48,554 nt of DNA from CAYWVR01 sp964461715 (GTDB lineage Bacteria > Planctomycetota > Phycisphaerae > FEN-1346), in contig CAYWVR010000027.1 of the NCBI GenBank assembly GCA_964461715.1, positions 1-48,554 of the forward strand, given 5' to 3'. Positions 32,534 through 41,371 of this stretch are shown here, piece by piece. Position numbers and translations under genes: made by a program. The notes under the pieces were generated by a model, which made no database searches, was not told the DNA's origin, and was given only the letters and a program-made list of their open reading frames with translations. Every line of letters starts with the position of its first letter. Position 1 is the first letter of the stretch.

Positions 32534-34978
32534 ATGAGCGACGAGCCGGACAAGCCCCGAGGCGACAACCCGGAGCGGGAGGCCGAGATCCTCGCAATGC
32601 GGTCCGAATCCGCCCCGCCCCGGCCGCCCAAGCGACCCTCGGCGGGCCTGGACGACCTTCCGCATGACATCTTCAGCGCCCCGAAGGCCAAGGTGCCGTT
32701 CTGGCGGATCGTGCTGGTGGCAAACTCGCTGGTGCTGGTGGCCCTGCTTCTGCTCGCGACGCTCCGGCGGAGCCCGGAGCTGGTGATCACGTCGCCGATG
32801 CCGCTCCCCGCGTCGCGCCCGGTGGAGCACGAAACGTCGACGGCCCCGGAGGCGGCTCGGCCCGCGCCGGCCCGAAGCGCGGCGAAGTCCGGGCCCCCGT
32901 CCTCGCCGGCGCCCGCGACGGAGCCGACGATCCGCGTCAAGGACCTCGGGGCCGAGGCCATCAGCCTCCAGACGGCCGAGACGGCCTTCGCGAAGGAGGA
33001 GTACGGCCTCGCGCTGGCGCGGTACAACCAGCTTCTGGCGGCGTGTGCGGCCCGGGGGGGACATAAGGCGGCCGCCGAGTTCTTCACCTTGCGCATGGCC
33101 CAGTGCCGCCGGGCCCTCGGCCGGGCACGCGAGACGCGCGAGACCTTGACCCCCCTGCTCGCCAGCCACCTCCCCGCCATCCGCGGCACGGCTCACTATC
33201 ACCTGGCCTCCCTCGACATGGCCGAAGGCCAGCCCTCGGCGGCGCGGCTCCACGCGTACCGGGCCCTGGCAATGCTGGAACCCGTGCCGGGGACGGAGGG
33301 CATGCGCGCGACGTGCGAGCTGATGGTGGCGGCGGCCCTGAGCCGCAAGGCCCTCACGTTCTTCAACCAGGACAAGGAGCTTCCGCCGCTGGCGTGGTCG
33401 GCGCCGGACCCGTTCGCAGCGGCGGCGGACGAGGACGCGCTCAGGGAAATCCTCTCGGCGGGCGTCACGCGCCTGGCCGACGCGACCCTCGGGCCGCACG
33501 TCGCCCCCGTCGGCGATGATCCGGAGGCCGCCCGCTGGACCGTGACCTGCACGGGCGGGCCGATCGAGGAACTCCTCCAGCGCGTCGCGGGAAGCGCCGG
33601 CGTCGACGTCCTCTGGACGACGGCGGACCCGGCGGTGCGACGGCGGGCCGTGTGGCTGGCCCTGGACGAGACTACGGCCCATCGGGCGATCGAAGTGGCG
33701 GCGGGGGCGGCGGGGCTGGTGGCGCGCCTGACGGGCGAGGAGGCGGTCCTTCACGATCCGCGGACCATGGCCTCAACCGACGCCCTGCGCGACCTGCTGC
33801 TGCGGGAGGGCGTCTCGGCGTGGAGGCGCCTCTTCCTCAGGAGCGACGACCCGCAGCGGCTGGCGTGGGGACACTTCAGCCTGGGCCTCCTGCACGAGCT
33901 TCAGGGCGAGAAGTCGAACGCCATGAGCGAGTACCGGTTGCTGACGGACCGGTACGAGGCCTCGCCCCTCGCGCCGCGGGCCCGGCTGCGAGGGGCCATC
34001 GTCCGGATCGACCTGCGCGACTATCGCGGGGCGCGCGAGGCGCTGCTCGATCTGCTGAACCGGCACCCGGAGTTCCCCGACTGCGACGAGGTGTACCTGA
34101 GGCTGGGGCAGGCGGCCCTGGAGGCCGGCCTCCTGGACGAGGCCGCCGCCACGTACCGGAAGCTCTTCAACCTGGAGCTGTCGCTCGAGTCGCGGCGGGG
34201 GGCGTCCTTCGGGGCCGGGCGGGCCCTGCACCTGAAGGGCGAGCACGAGGCGGCCACGGAGTGGCTCCTCCGCTTCATCAACCTCTCGGACGCCGAAGCC
34301 GGCGAGACCGTCGCCCGCGCGGGGCACCTGCTGGGCCTCAGCCTGACGGACCAGGGGCGGCACGACGAGGCCATCGAGGCCTTCGGGCGGGCCCTGGACG
34401 CGGGGCCGGGGCCGGCGCTGCGGGCGGAGGTGCTCCTGGCCCGGACCCGGGCGGCGCTGGCAGCCGAGCGGTACGCCGACGCCTTCGCGGCCATCGACGC
34501 CCTCGGGCGCAACACCGACCCGACGAAGCGCGACGAGGCGCTCCTTCTGGAGGGCAAGGTCCTGCGGGCCATGCACCTGCCCCAGCGGGCCGCGGGCGTG
34601 CTGAGGCGGGCCCTCGAATCCCCGGCCTCGACGCGGGCCGGGGCACGGATGGGCCTGGAGCTGGCCCGGTGCTACCGAGACGCCGGCGACCCCGCCAAGG
34701 CCCGCCGCACCCTCGCCGAGGTCCTGCCGAAGCTCGAGCCGCCGACGCTGGCGCACGAGGCGGCGTGGGAGCTCTCGGAGATCGCCCTGGAGGCCGGCCA
34801 GGCCGGGCACGCCGTCGGCCTCTGCCGCGAGATTCTGAAACGGCCGCTCGACCCGGCCCTCCGACGCCGCACCCTCGAAACCCTCGGCGCCGCCTACACG
34901 GCCCTGGGCGATCACACGCGGGCGGCACTGGCCCTTTCGGGGACGCTCCCCGCCCTGGAAGGAGAGCCGACGCCATGA
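32534..34978 (+). CDS. Membrane-anchored TPR protein with an STN-like domain
   Basis: 814 residues. Cytoplasmic Pro/Arg-rich N-terminus, one membrane helix (about 56-78, FWRIVLVANSLVLVALLLLA), a Pro/Ala linker, then a large, probably periplasmic, TPR region (LALARYNQLLAACAARGGHK onward). At about 325-415 a segment WTVTCTGGPIEELLQRVAGS...TTAHRAIEVAAGAAGL looks like the short N-terminal (STN) domain of secretins and TonB receptors. More TPRs fill 430-800. It is the first gene of the sigma54-controlled flagellar operon; a scaffold or assembly role in the envelope is inferred. No standard flagellar protein matches. Confidence 0.65.
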   Translation: MSDEPDKPRGDNPEREAEILAMRSESAPPRPPKRPSAGLDDLPHDIFSAPKAKVPFWRIVLVANSLVLVALLLLATLRRSPELVITSPMPLPASRPVEHETSTAPEAARPAPARSAAKSGPPSSPAPATEPTIRVKDLGAEAISLQTAETAFAKEEYGLALARYNQLLAACAARGGHKAAAEFFTLRMAQCRRALGRARETRETLTPLLASHLPAIRGTAHYHLASLDMAEGQPSAARLHAYRALAMLEPVPGTEGMRATCELMVAAALSRKALTFFNQDKELPPLAWSAPDPFAAAADEDALREILSAGVTRLADATLGPHVAPVGDDPEAARWTVTCTGGPIEELLQRVAGSAGVDVLWTTADPAVRRRAVWLALDETTAHRAIEVAAGAAGLVARLTGEEAVLHDPRTMASTDALRDLLLREGVSAWRRLFLRSDDPQRLAWGHFSLGLLHELQGEKSNAMSEYRLLTDRYEASPLAPRARLRGAIVRIDLRDYRGAREALLDLLNRHPEFPDCDEVYLRLGQAALEAGLLDEAAATYRKLFNLELSLESRRGASFGAGRALHLKGEHEAATEWLLRFINLSDAEAGETVARAGHLLGLSLTDQGRHDEAIEAFGRALDAGPGPALRAEVLLARTRAALAAERYADAFAAIDALGRNTDPTKRDEALLLEGKVLRAMHLPQRAAGVLRRALESPASTRAGARMGLELARCYRDAGDPAKARRTLAEVLPKLEPPTLAHEAAWELSEIALEAGQAGHAVGLCREILKRPLDPALRRRTLETLGAAYTALGDHTRAALALSGTLPALEGEPTP

Positions 34979-35700
34979 CCGCGCGACTCGCCCTCGCCGC
35001 CCTGATCCTCGCGTCCCTCGCCCTCGCCGCCACGGCCGCCGACGCGCCGGTCGTCGAGGAGGTCCGCGCGAGCCGCCGCCGCCTGGCCCGGTCGGTCGTC
35101 TCGGCCCCGGAGGCGTCCGAACCGGAGACGTCGCTGGCCGAGACCATCGCGCGGCTGCGGGCGATGCGCGTGCCCGAGCGGCGCCCGCCCGAGCCACCGG
35201 AGACCCGGGCGCCCGCGGCCGACGCCGACCCGTCCGAGCCCGGGGCCGACCCGACGCCGGAACTGACGAAGGACCAGCTCGCGCGCCTGGCGGAGCTTTC
35301 GCCCGCGAAGGTCGCGGACGCGGCGTCCCTCGGCGACGCCCTCTTCCGCGGCGGGCACTGGGCCGAGGCGTACCGCTTCTACGCCCGGGCCGTCGAGACC
35401 GCCGCCGAGGGCGAGGCCGGCGGCTGGGCCCTCTACCAGATGGCCAACTGTGTCCGCCACACCGACCCCGCCGAGGCCGCGCGCCTCTACGCCCGCGTCG
35501 CCAAGAAGCACGGCGACTCCCCGTGGGCGGGCCCGGCCCGCATCCGGGCGGGCGTGGTCCGGTGGTATGACGCCGAGCGACCCGCCACCATCCGCGCCCG
35601 GGCCGCCGCCGAGGCCAAGGCCCTGCCCATCCCCGGCCGACCCGACGCCTCGGCCGACGATCCCGCAAGCGCCCCCGCAGGGAGCGAGACGCATGAGTAG
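34975..35700 (+). CDS. Secreted TPR-like protein
   Basis: 241 residues; its ATG overlaps the previous stop (ATGA). Signal peptide MTARLALAALILASLALAAT with cleavage near TAADA, a disordered Pro/Glu/Arg-rich stretch (about 50-95), then one or two TPR-like units (SLGDALFRGGHWAEAYRFYA, MANCVRHTDPAEAARLYARV). It is likely a periplasmic partner of the preceding TPR protein. Its last 8 nt overlap the response-regulator gene. Family not recognised. Confidence 0.65.
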   Translation: MTARLALAALILASLALAATAADAPVVEEVRASRRRLARSVVSAPEASEPETSLAETIARLRAMRVPERRPPEPPETRAPAADADPSEPGADPTPELTKDQLARLAELSPAKVADAASLGDALFRGGHWAEAYRFYARAVETAAEGEAGGWALYQMANCVRHTDPAEAARLYARVAKKHGDSPWAGPARIRAGVVRWYDAERPATIRARAAAEAKALPIPGRPDASADDPASAPAGSETHE

Positions 35701-37096
35701 CCCCGTCGTCCACAACGTGCTCGTCGTCGAGCCCGAGGCGTCCACGGGACGCGTGGTGCTCGAGGCGCTGGCAGCGCGCGGCGTGCGCGGGACGCTGGCC
35801 GCGAACGTGCGGGCGGCGACGGAGCGCCTCGAACGCGGGGCCTGGGACCTCGTGGTCGCGGACCTGGAGGTGCCGGGCGGCGGGGGATGGGAGATCGTCC
35901 GCACCGCCAAGACCCGGGCCCCGGAGCAGCCGGTCGTCCTCGTCGGCGCGAAGCCCTGCGTCGCCACGGCCGTGCGGGCCATGCGCGAGGGCTGCGACGA
36001 TTTCCTTGTCAAGCCGCTCGACCGGGCCGCCGTCGACGCCCTCCTCGACGCCCACGTCCCGAACCGGGCCGTGCCCACCGCCGAGGCCGCCGAGGCCGAC
36101 GGCCGCTCCCTTTACCACATCGCCGGCCGCAGCCCGGCCCTGCTGGAGGCGGTGGCCCTCGCGCGGAAGGTCGCCCCCACGGCCGTGCCCGTCCTCGTCA
36201 CGGGCGAGAGCGGCACGGGCAAGGAGCTGATCGCCCACCTCCTCCACCACCACAGCCGCCGCGCGGGCGGCCCGTACGTCCGGGTCAACTGCGCCGCGGT
36301 GTCGGAATCGCTCCTCGAAAGCGAGCTTTTCGGCCACGAGCGGGGGGCCTTCACCGGGGCGGTGGCGCGGCGCGAGGGACGCTTCGAGACCGCCCACGGC
36401 GGGACGCTTCTGCTGGACGAGATCACCGAGACCGGCCCGCGGCTCCAAGCGGAGCTCTTGCGGGTCCTCGAGCAGCAGGACTTCCAGCGGGTCGGCGGCA
36501 GCGAGGCCGTCCGCGTCAACGTCCGCATCGTCAGCACGACGAACCGCGAGCTGGCGGCGATGGTCCGCGAGGGCGACTTCCGGGCCGATCTCTACTACCG
36601 GCTCGCGGGGGTGCGCATCCACCTGCCGCCGCTGCGCAGGCGACGCGAGGATGTCTCGGCCCTCGTCTGGCACTTCGTCAACGAGTTTGCCCGGGAGGCG
36701 AAGCGGAAGATCACCCGGATCGACCCGGACACGACGGCCCTGCTCCGCGACGCCGACTGGCCGGGCAACGTGCGCCAGCTCCGCAACGTCGTGCGGACCG
36801 CGATGATCCTCGGCGAGGGCGAGGTCCTGTCCCTGGCCGAGGCCCCCTGGCTGCGGGCCGAGCTGGCCGAGCGGGTCGACGGGACCACCGACCCGAGCCT
36901 CCGGCTCCGGGACGTCGAGCGGCGGGCCATTCTCCAGGCCCTCCGCCTGACCGACATGCACCAGGCCCGGGCCGCCGAGCTGCTGGGCATCACCGACCGG
37001 ACCCTCCGCGACAAGCTCCGCCGCTACCGCGAGGAGGGGCATCTGGAGGACCTTAAGCGCGAGGAGGAGCCCCGATGGCTCAAAGCCCCGGCATGA
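35693..37096 (+). CDS. Sigma54-dependent response regulator, NtrC/FlgR type
   Basis: 467 residues. The receiver domain (1-120) has phospho-acceptor Asp57 in VVADLEVPGG and the conserved Lys in FLVKPL; the acidic pair appears as VVEPE. The AAA+ activator domain has Walker A GESGTGKE, the sigma54-contacting GAFTGA loop (ELFGHERGAFTGA) and Walker B TLLLDEI. A Fis-type helix-turn-helix closes the protein (HQARAAELLGITDRTLRDKL). It should activate the two sigma54 promoters seen here, including that of its own operon, analogous to FlgR/FleR. No partner histidine kinase is in the window. It overlaps flgB by 22 nt. Confidence 0.93.
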   Translation: MSSPVVHNVLVVEPEASTGRVVLEALAARGVRGTLAANVRAATERLERGAWDLVVADLEVPGGGGWEIVRTAKTRAPEQPVVLVGAKPCVATAVRAMREGCDDFLVKPLDRAAVDALLDAHVPNRAVPTAEAAEADGRSLYHIAGRSPALLEAVALARKVAPTAVPVLVTGESGTGKELIAHLLHHHSRRAGGPYVRVNCAAVSESLLESELFGHERGAFTGAVARREGRFETAHGGTLLLDEITETGPRLQAELLRVLEQQDFQRVGGSEAVRVNVRIVSTTNRELAAMVREGDFRADLYYRLAGVRIHLPPLRRRREDVSALVWHFVNEFAREAKRKITRIDPDTTALLRDADWPGNVRQLRNVVRTAMILGEGEVLSLAEAPWLRAELAERVDGTTDPSLRLRDVERRAILQALRLTDMHQARAAELLGITDRTLRDKLRRYREEGHLEDLKREEEPRWLKAPA

Positions 37097-37440
37097 TCGA
37101 GCACCTGGAGGCGGGCCTCCGAGCCGCGCGCCTCCGCCAGAACGTCATCGCCCACAACATCGCCAACCTCCATACCGACGGTTATCGCCGCGCCGTCGTC
37201 CCCTTCGAGGACGTCTTCGCCCAAGCCCTGGAGCGCGGCAAGGCGGTCGACGCGCAGACCCTCGTGGACCACGTCGTCCGCCCGCGGACCGAGCCCCTGA
37301 ACGAACACGGCAACGACGTGTCGCTGGACACCGAGGTGGGCGATCTGATCAAGAACAGCCTCGTCTACCAGACCTACATGCGGGTGCTGGGACGGATGTA
37401 CCGCCAGATGGACGCGGCGATCCAGACCGGGTCGCCCTGA
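37075..37440 (+). CDS. flgB: Flagellar basal-body rod protein FlgB
   Basis: 121 residues, typical. It has the rod-protein motif RQNVIAHNIANLHTDGYRR, and its C-terminal helix TYMRVLGRMYRQMDAAI forms the rod coiled coil. GAGGAGG precedes the ATG inside the end of the regulator gene. It forms the proximal rod with FlgC, encoded next. Confidence 0.95.
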   Translation: MAQSPGMIEHLEAGLRAARLRQNVIAHNIANLHTDGYRRAVVPFEDVFAQALERGKAVDAQTLVDHVVRPRTEPLNEHGNDVSLDTEVGDLIKNSLVYQTYMRVLGRMYRQMDAAIQTGSP

Positions 37441-37455
37441 CGCGGAGGAAGGACC

Positions 37456-37860
37456 ATGGGCATCGATCGCATCGCCCCGATGGCCGACATCGCCGTCTCG
37501 GGTCTCCGGGCCCAGTCGCTGCGGATGCAGCTCATCGCCGGCAACATCGCCAACGCCAACACGACCCGGACTGAGGGAGGCGACCCGTACCGACGCCGCG
37601 ACCTCGTCCTCCAGACCAAGCCGGACGAGATGAACGGCGTCATGGTCCTGAACATCGCCGCCGACCGCTCGGATTTTCGCAGCGTCCTGATACCCGGCCA
37701 CCCGGACGCCGACGAGGACGGGTACGTCCGGATGCCCAACGTCGACGTGCCCGTGGAGATGATGCACCTCGTCTCGGCGACGCGGGCCTACCAGGCCAAC
37801 GCCGCCGTCCTCAAACGCTACCAGGACATGGTCGAGGCGACGATCGAGCTGATCCGCTGA
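37456..37860 (+). CDS. flgC: Flagellar basal-body rod protein FlgC
   Basis: 134 residues. N-terminal LRMQLIAGNIANANTTRTEG is the rod/hook signature and the C-terminal ATRAYQANAAVLKRYQDMVE helix is typical of FlgC. A GGAGGAAGGA site precedes the ATG by 4 nt. It is a proximal rod component exported by the type III apparatus encoded downstream. Confidence 0.96.
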   Translation: MGIDRIAPMADIAVSGLRAQSLRMQLIAGNIANANTTRTEGGDPYRRRDLVLQTKPDEMNGVMVLNIAADRSDFRSVLIPGHPDADEDGYVRMPNVDVPVEMMHLVSATRAYQANAAVLKRYQDMVEATIELIR

Positions 37861-37879
37861 CCGTGGGGAAGGAGACGCG

Positions 37880-38191
37880 ATGAACGTCGAGGGCCTGAAA
37901 TCGATCGCCACGCAGCCGGTCTTCGAGGCCACCCGGGCCGCGGGCGGCAGCGCGGCTAAGCCGGAGGGCGAGAGCGGGTTCGGCAACCTCCTCAAGGCGG
38001 CCGTCGGCTCCGTCGACGCCCGCCAGCACGACGCCGCCGCCACCGTCCAGCAACTCCTCGCCGGCAAGGACGGCGACGTGTTGCCGGTGGTGCAGGCCGT
38101 GGCGAAGGCCGACATGAGCTTCAAGCTGCTCGTGGGCGTCCGCAACAAGATGATCGAGGCCTACAAGCAGACGATCAACATGCAGATCTAA
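37880..38191 (+). CDS. fliE: Flagellar hook-basal body protein FliE
   Basis: 103 residues. The C-terminal half AVAKADMSFKLLVGVRNKMI, followed by EAYKQTINMQI, is the characteristic FliE signature. It joins the MS-ring to the rod. GGAAGGAG lies 5 nt before the ATG. Gene order flgB-flgC-fliE-fliF is the usual one. Confidence 0.95.
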   Translation: MNVEGLKSIATQPVFEATRAAGGSAAKPEGESGFGNLLKAAVGSVDARQHDAAATVQQLLAGKDGDVLPVVQAVAKADMSFKLLVGVRNKMIEAYKQTINMQI

Positions 38192-38253
38192 CTCGGCGCG
38201 GGCCGGGGACGGGGGACGGGCCCCCGCCGACCGGCCGAAGCGGGACCTGAGCC

Positions 38254-39828
38254 GTGGGTGCCTTCGTGAGCAACCTGAGCGAAATCTGGCGCCGGATGGG
38301 CCTGGTGCAGCGGGTCGTCCTGGTCGGCGTCGTCGGGGCCATGGTCGCCGCCGCCGCCCTGCTCGTCGGATGGGCGCGCCAACCCGAGATGGTCCTCCTC
38401 TGGGGCGAGCTCGACCCCGCCGAGGCCGCCGAGATCGCCGGCAAGATCCGGGAGCGCGACGTCGCGATGGAGCTGCGGCACGGGGGGACGTCCATCTTCG
38501 TCCCGGCCGAAGAGGTGGTGGCCCTCCGCGTCGACTTGGCCGCCGAAGGGCTGCCGACGGGCGGCGTGCGCGGCTACAGCCTCCTGGACGAGGAACGCAT
38601 CGGGGCCAGCCCCTTCACCCAGAAAATCAACTATCGCCGCGCACGCGAGGGCGAGCTGGCCCGCACCATCATGGGTCTGGACGGCGTCGCCGGGGCCCGC
38701 ATCCACATCGTCGAGCCCGAGACGCGCCTCTTCAAGGAGGGCGAGAAGAGCGCCTCCGCCACCGTCGTCCTTCGCCTGACGCCCGGCTGGCGCCTCGCCG
38801 GCCGCCAGGCCGCCGCCATCACCCAGATCATGGCCGCCGGCGTCGCCAACCTGAGCGCCTCCGACGTCGTCATCGTCGACGGCGCGGGCAACCTCCTCGC
38901 GGGCGGCAAGGGCGACACCTTCGCCGCCGGCGCCGGAACCCTCCTTGACTACAAGAGCCGCGTCGAGGAGTACCTCGCCCGGAAGGCCGAGGACATGCTG
39001 GGCCTCGCCCTCGGGCCCGGCCGCGCCACCGTCAAGGTCGACGCCACCATCGAGACCCAGACCGTCAACCAGACGGTCGAGACGTACGACCCGGAGAACA
39101 AGGTGCCGTCGAAGGAGGAGCTGACGACGAAGTCCGAGACGCAGCCGCTCCCGGCGCCCGAGGGTCCGGGGGCTCCCGGCCCGGCCGGCGCCAGCACCCG
39201 CGAGGAAACCACCCTCACGGACTATCTCGTCAGCCGCACCGTCGAGCAGACCGTCCACCTCCCCGGGCGGGTCGTCTCGCTGACGGTGGCGGCGTTCGTG
39301 GACCTGTCGTCGCCGCCTCCCTCCCCCGAGGCGGCCGGCGCCGGGGCCGAGGGCGCGGCGCCGGAGGGTCTCCCCACCCCCCCGGCGCCCGCCCTCGAGA
39401 TCAAAGACATCGAGGACATCATCCGAAACGCCGTCGGCCTCAAGGAAACCGACACCCTCAAGGTCGTCGCCACCCCCTTCGCCAGGCCGCCCGTCCTCGC
39501 CGGCTCCGAGCCGGAGACGACGGACCTCCTGGCCGACGCGGAGTTCTACCTGGACCTGGCGCGGCACGGATCGCTGGGGGTGCTGGTGATCGGAGCGCTG
39601 TTGGCTCTGAAGATCTTCGGGGGGGCGCGGCGGAAGGCCGTCGGCGCGGGCGAAGGCGTCGCCGGCGCCGTCGCGGGCGGGCAGATGAACCTCCTCGCGG
39701 GAGGAGGCCCCGCCCTCGGCGATCCCGAGGAACTCAAGCATCGCATCGCCGCCGCCCTCCAGGACAACCCCGACGAGGTCAAGCGGCTCTTCAAGGCCTG
39801 GGTCGAAGGCGACGAGGGAGACGCATAG
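38254..39828 (+). CDS. fliF: Flagellar MS-ring protein FliF
   Basis: 524 residues from a GTG; a second in-frame GTG four codons later is possible. First membrane helix about 22-42, ring-building motifs (YSLLDEERIGASPFTQKINY, then RAREGELARTI), RVSL-type strand SATVVLRLTPG, a disordered Pro/Gly/Ala segment near 300-390, a second helix (about 435-455, LGVLVIGALLALKIF) and a cytoplasmic tail ending NPDEVKRLFKAWVEGDEGD that binds FliG. It forms the base ring of the motor in the inner membrane. Confidence 0.96.
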   Translation: MGAFVSNLSEIWRRMGLVQRVVLVGVVGAMVAAAALLVGWARQPEMVLLWGELDPAEAAEIAGKIRERDVAMELRHGGTSIFVPAEEVVALRVDLAAEGLPTGGVRGYSLLDEERIGASPFTQKINYRRAREGELARTIMGLDGVAGARIHIVEPETRLFKEGEKSASATVVLRLTPGWRLAGRQAAAITQIMAAGVANLSASDVVIVDGAGNLLAGGKGDTFAAGAGTLLDYKSRVEEYLARKAEDMLGLALGPGRATVKVDATIETQTVNQTVETYDPENKVPSKEELTTKSETQPLPAPEGPGAPGPAGASTREETTLTDYLVSRTVEQTVHLPGRVVSLTVAAFVDLSSPPPSPEAAGAGAEGAAPEGLPTPPAPALEIKDIEDIIRNAVGLKETDTLKVVATPFARPPVLAGSEPETTDLLADAEFYLDLARHGSLGVLVIGALLALKIFGGARRKAVGAGEGVAGAVAGGQMNLLAGGGPALGDPEELKHRIAAALQDNPDEVKRLFKAWVEGDEGDA

Positions 39829-40824
39829 GTGGCCCCCGCCGGCATCCGAAAAGCCGCCCTCCTCCTCGCCGGGCTCGACCCGCAGTGCGCCGCCGAGCTC
39901 CTCAAGGCCGCGCACCCCGACACCGTCACCCGGATCGCCGCCGAACTGGCCTACCTCGACGCTTCCGGCCAGGCCGAGGACAACGAGAGCCAGCCGCTGC
40001 AGGAGTTCTTCGGCCTGCTGCGCCGCCGGAAAGAGGCGAACCTCGAGGCCCGCCTCCGGCGGATGCTCGAAGGGGCCGTCGGCGCCGAGCAGTCGCGCAC
40101 CATCCTGACCGAGGTTCGCCGCCTCGTCGACCAGCGCGATCCGTTCATCCCCATCCGGGCCGCCGACGTCGAGAGCCTGGGCCGGGCCCTGGCGGGCGAG
40201 CATCCCCAAGTGGCCGCCCTCGTGCTGGCGGAGCTGGACCCGGACAAGAGCGCCCGGGTCCTGCCGCTCCTGGAGGAGAAGGCGCGGGGCGAGGCCGTGC
40301 GACGAATGACCGCGGGCGAGGGCGTGTCGCCGGAAGCGCGGCAGCGGATCGCCTCGGTCGTGCGGGCCCGGCTCGACCAGTTCCGCCGTGAGGGCGACAC
40401 CGGCGTCGCGCCGGCCCAGGAGGAGCGGCTGCGGAAGGTCGCGCTGCTGCTGCGAGGCCTTGCGACGGAACTCCGCGACAACCTCGTCTCCGCCATCGCC
40501 CAGCACGACCAGGAGATCGCTACGACGGTCCAGGACCTCATGGTCCTCTGGGAGGACCTGCCGATCATCGAGGAGCGGAACCTCCAGGAAGTCCTGCGGA
40601 ACGTCGATGCGAAGTTCCTGGCCCTGTCGCTGGTGGACGCGCCCGAGGAGATCGAGGAGCGAATCCGCAACAATATCTCCGAGCGGGCCGCCGCCATGAT
40701 CGACGAGGAACGGTCCCTGATGAAGAAGCCGAAGCCCGACGAGATCGAGGCCGCCCGCGAGCGGATCCTCGGGTACCTGAGGCAACTGAACGCCTCGGGC
40801 GATCTCGGGTTCGAGGAGAGCTGA
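39829..40824 (+). CDS. fliG: Flagellar motor switch protein FliG
   Basis: 331 residues from a GTG directly abutting the fliF stop. N-terminal FliF-binding domain (GIRKAALLLAGLDPQCAAELLKAA), middle armadillo repeat with EHPQVAALVLAELDPDKSARVL, and the C-terminal torque helix VQDLMVLWEDLPIIEERNLQ with charged residues facing MotA. It couples stator force to rotation. Confidence 0.96.
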   Translation: MAPAGIRKAALLLAGLDPQCAAELLKAAHPDTVTRIAAELAYLDASGQAEDNESQPLQEFFGLLRRRKEANLEARLRRMLEGAVGAEQSRTILTEVRRLVDQRDPFIPIRAADVESLGRALAGEHPQVAALVLAELDPDKSARVLPLLEEKARGEAVRRMTAGEGVSPEARQRIASVVRARLDQFRREGDTGVAPAQEERLRKVALLLRGLATELRDNLVSAIAQHDQEIATTVQDLMVLWEDLPIIEERNLQEVLRNVDAKFLALSLVDAPEEIEERIRNNISERAAAMIDEERSLMKKPKPDEIEAARERILGYLRQLNASGDLGFEES

Positions 40825-40828
40825 CGCG

Positions 40829-41371
40829 ATGGGCGAGCCCCTGGCCATCACGCTGCCCGCGCCGCTTGCGAGCGTCCGCGCGCTCCCCTCCGCCGACGAC
40901 GGCGAGGGAGCCGCGTTGGCGCGCATGCAGGAGGCCCTCGAGGGCGAGCGCGCGGCCCTGGCGCGGGCCCGCGCGGCCCTGGAAATGGCGGCGGGGTCCC
41001 TGGGCGAGATCGAGACCGCCGCCCGGGCCGAGGCCGAGGCGAACGTCGTCGACCTGGCCGTCGCCATCGCCCGGAAAATCCTCGCGACCGAGATCGACGC
41101 GGGCCGCTACGACGCCGCCGCCCTCGTGCGGGAGGCCCTCGCGAAGGCCCCGCCGGGGCGCGAGGTCGTCGTGCAGCTCGCGCCCGCGGACCTGGAGCGC
41201 TACGAGAGCGCCTCCCGCGAGGGGCCCGCGTGTGCGAACCTCCGGGTCGTCGCCGACGCCGGCGTCCGCCCCGGCGAATGCATCGTCCGGACGGCCGAGG
41301 GGACCGTCGAATCGCGCATCGAGGACGGCCTCGACCGCGCCGCCGAGGCGTTGCAGAGGGAATCGTCATGA
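40829..41371 (+). CDS. fliH: Flagellar export regulator FliH
   Basis: 180 residues: an Ala/Glu-rich coiled coil (about 25-70), then the FliH/YscL-type domain (EANVVDLAVAIARKILATEI, VVVQLAPADLERYE, VRPGECIVRTAEGTVESRI). It binds and regulates the export ATPase FliI, whose gene overlaps its stop by ATGA. Confidence 0.88.
   Translation: MGEPLAITLPAPLASVRALPSADDGEGAALARMQEALEGERAALARARAALEMAAGSLGEIETAARAEAEANVVDLAVAIARKILATEIDAGRYDAAALVREALAKAPPGREVVVQLAPADLERYESASREGPACANLRVVADAGVRPGECIVRTAEGTVESRIEDGLDRAAEALQRESS

Noticed and set aside
38949..39218. Minus-strand frames within fliF and neighbouring flagellar genes
   Set aside because: All are shadows of strongly conserved plus-strand genes with continuous overlapping starts.
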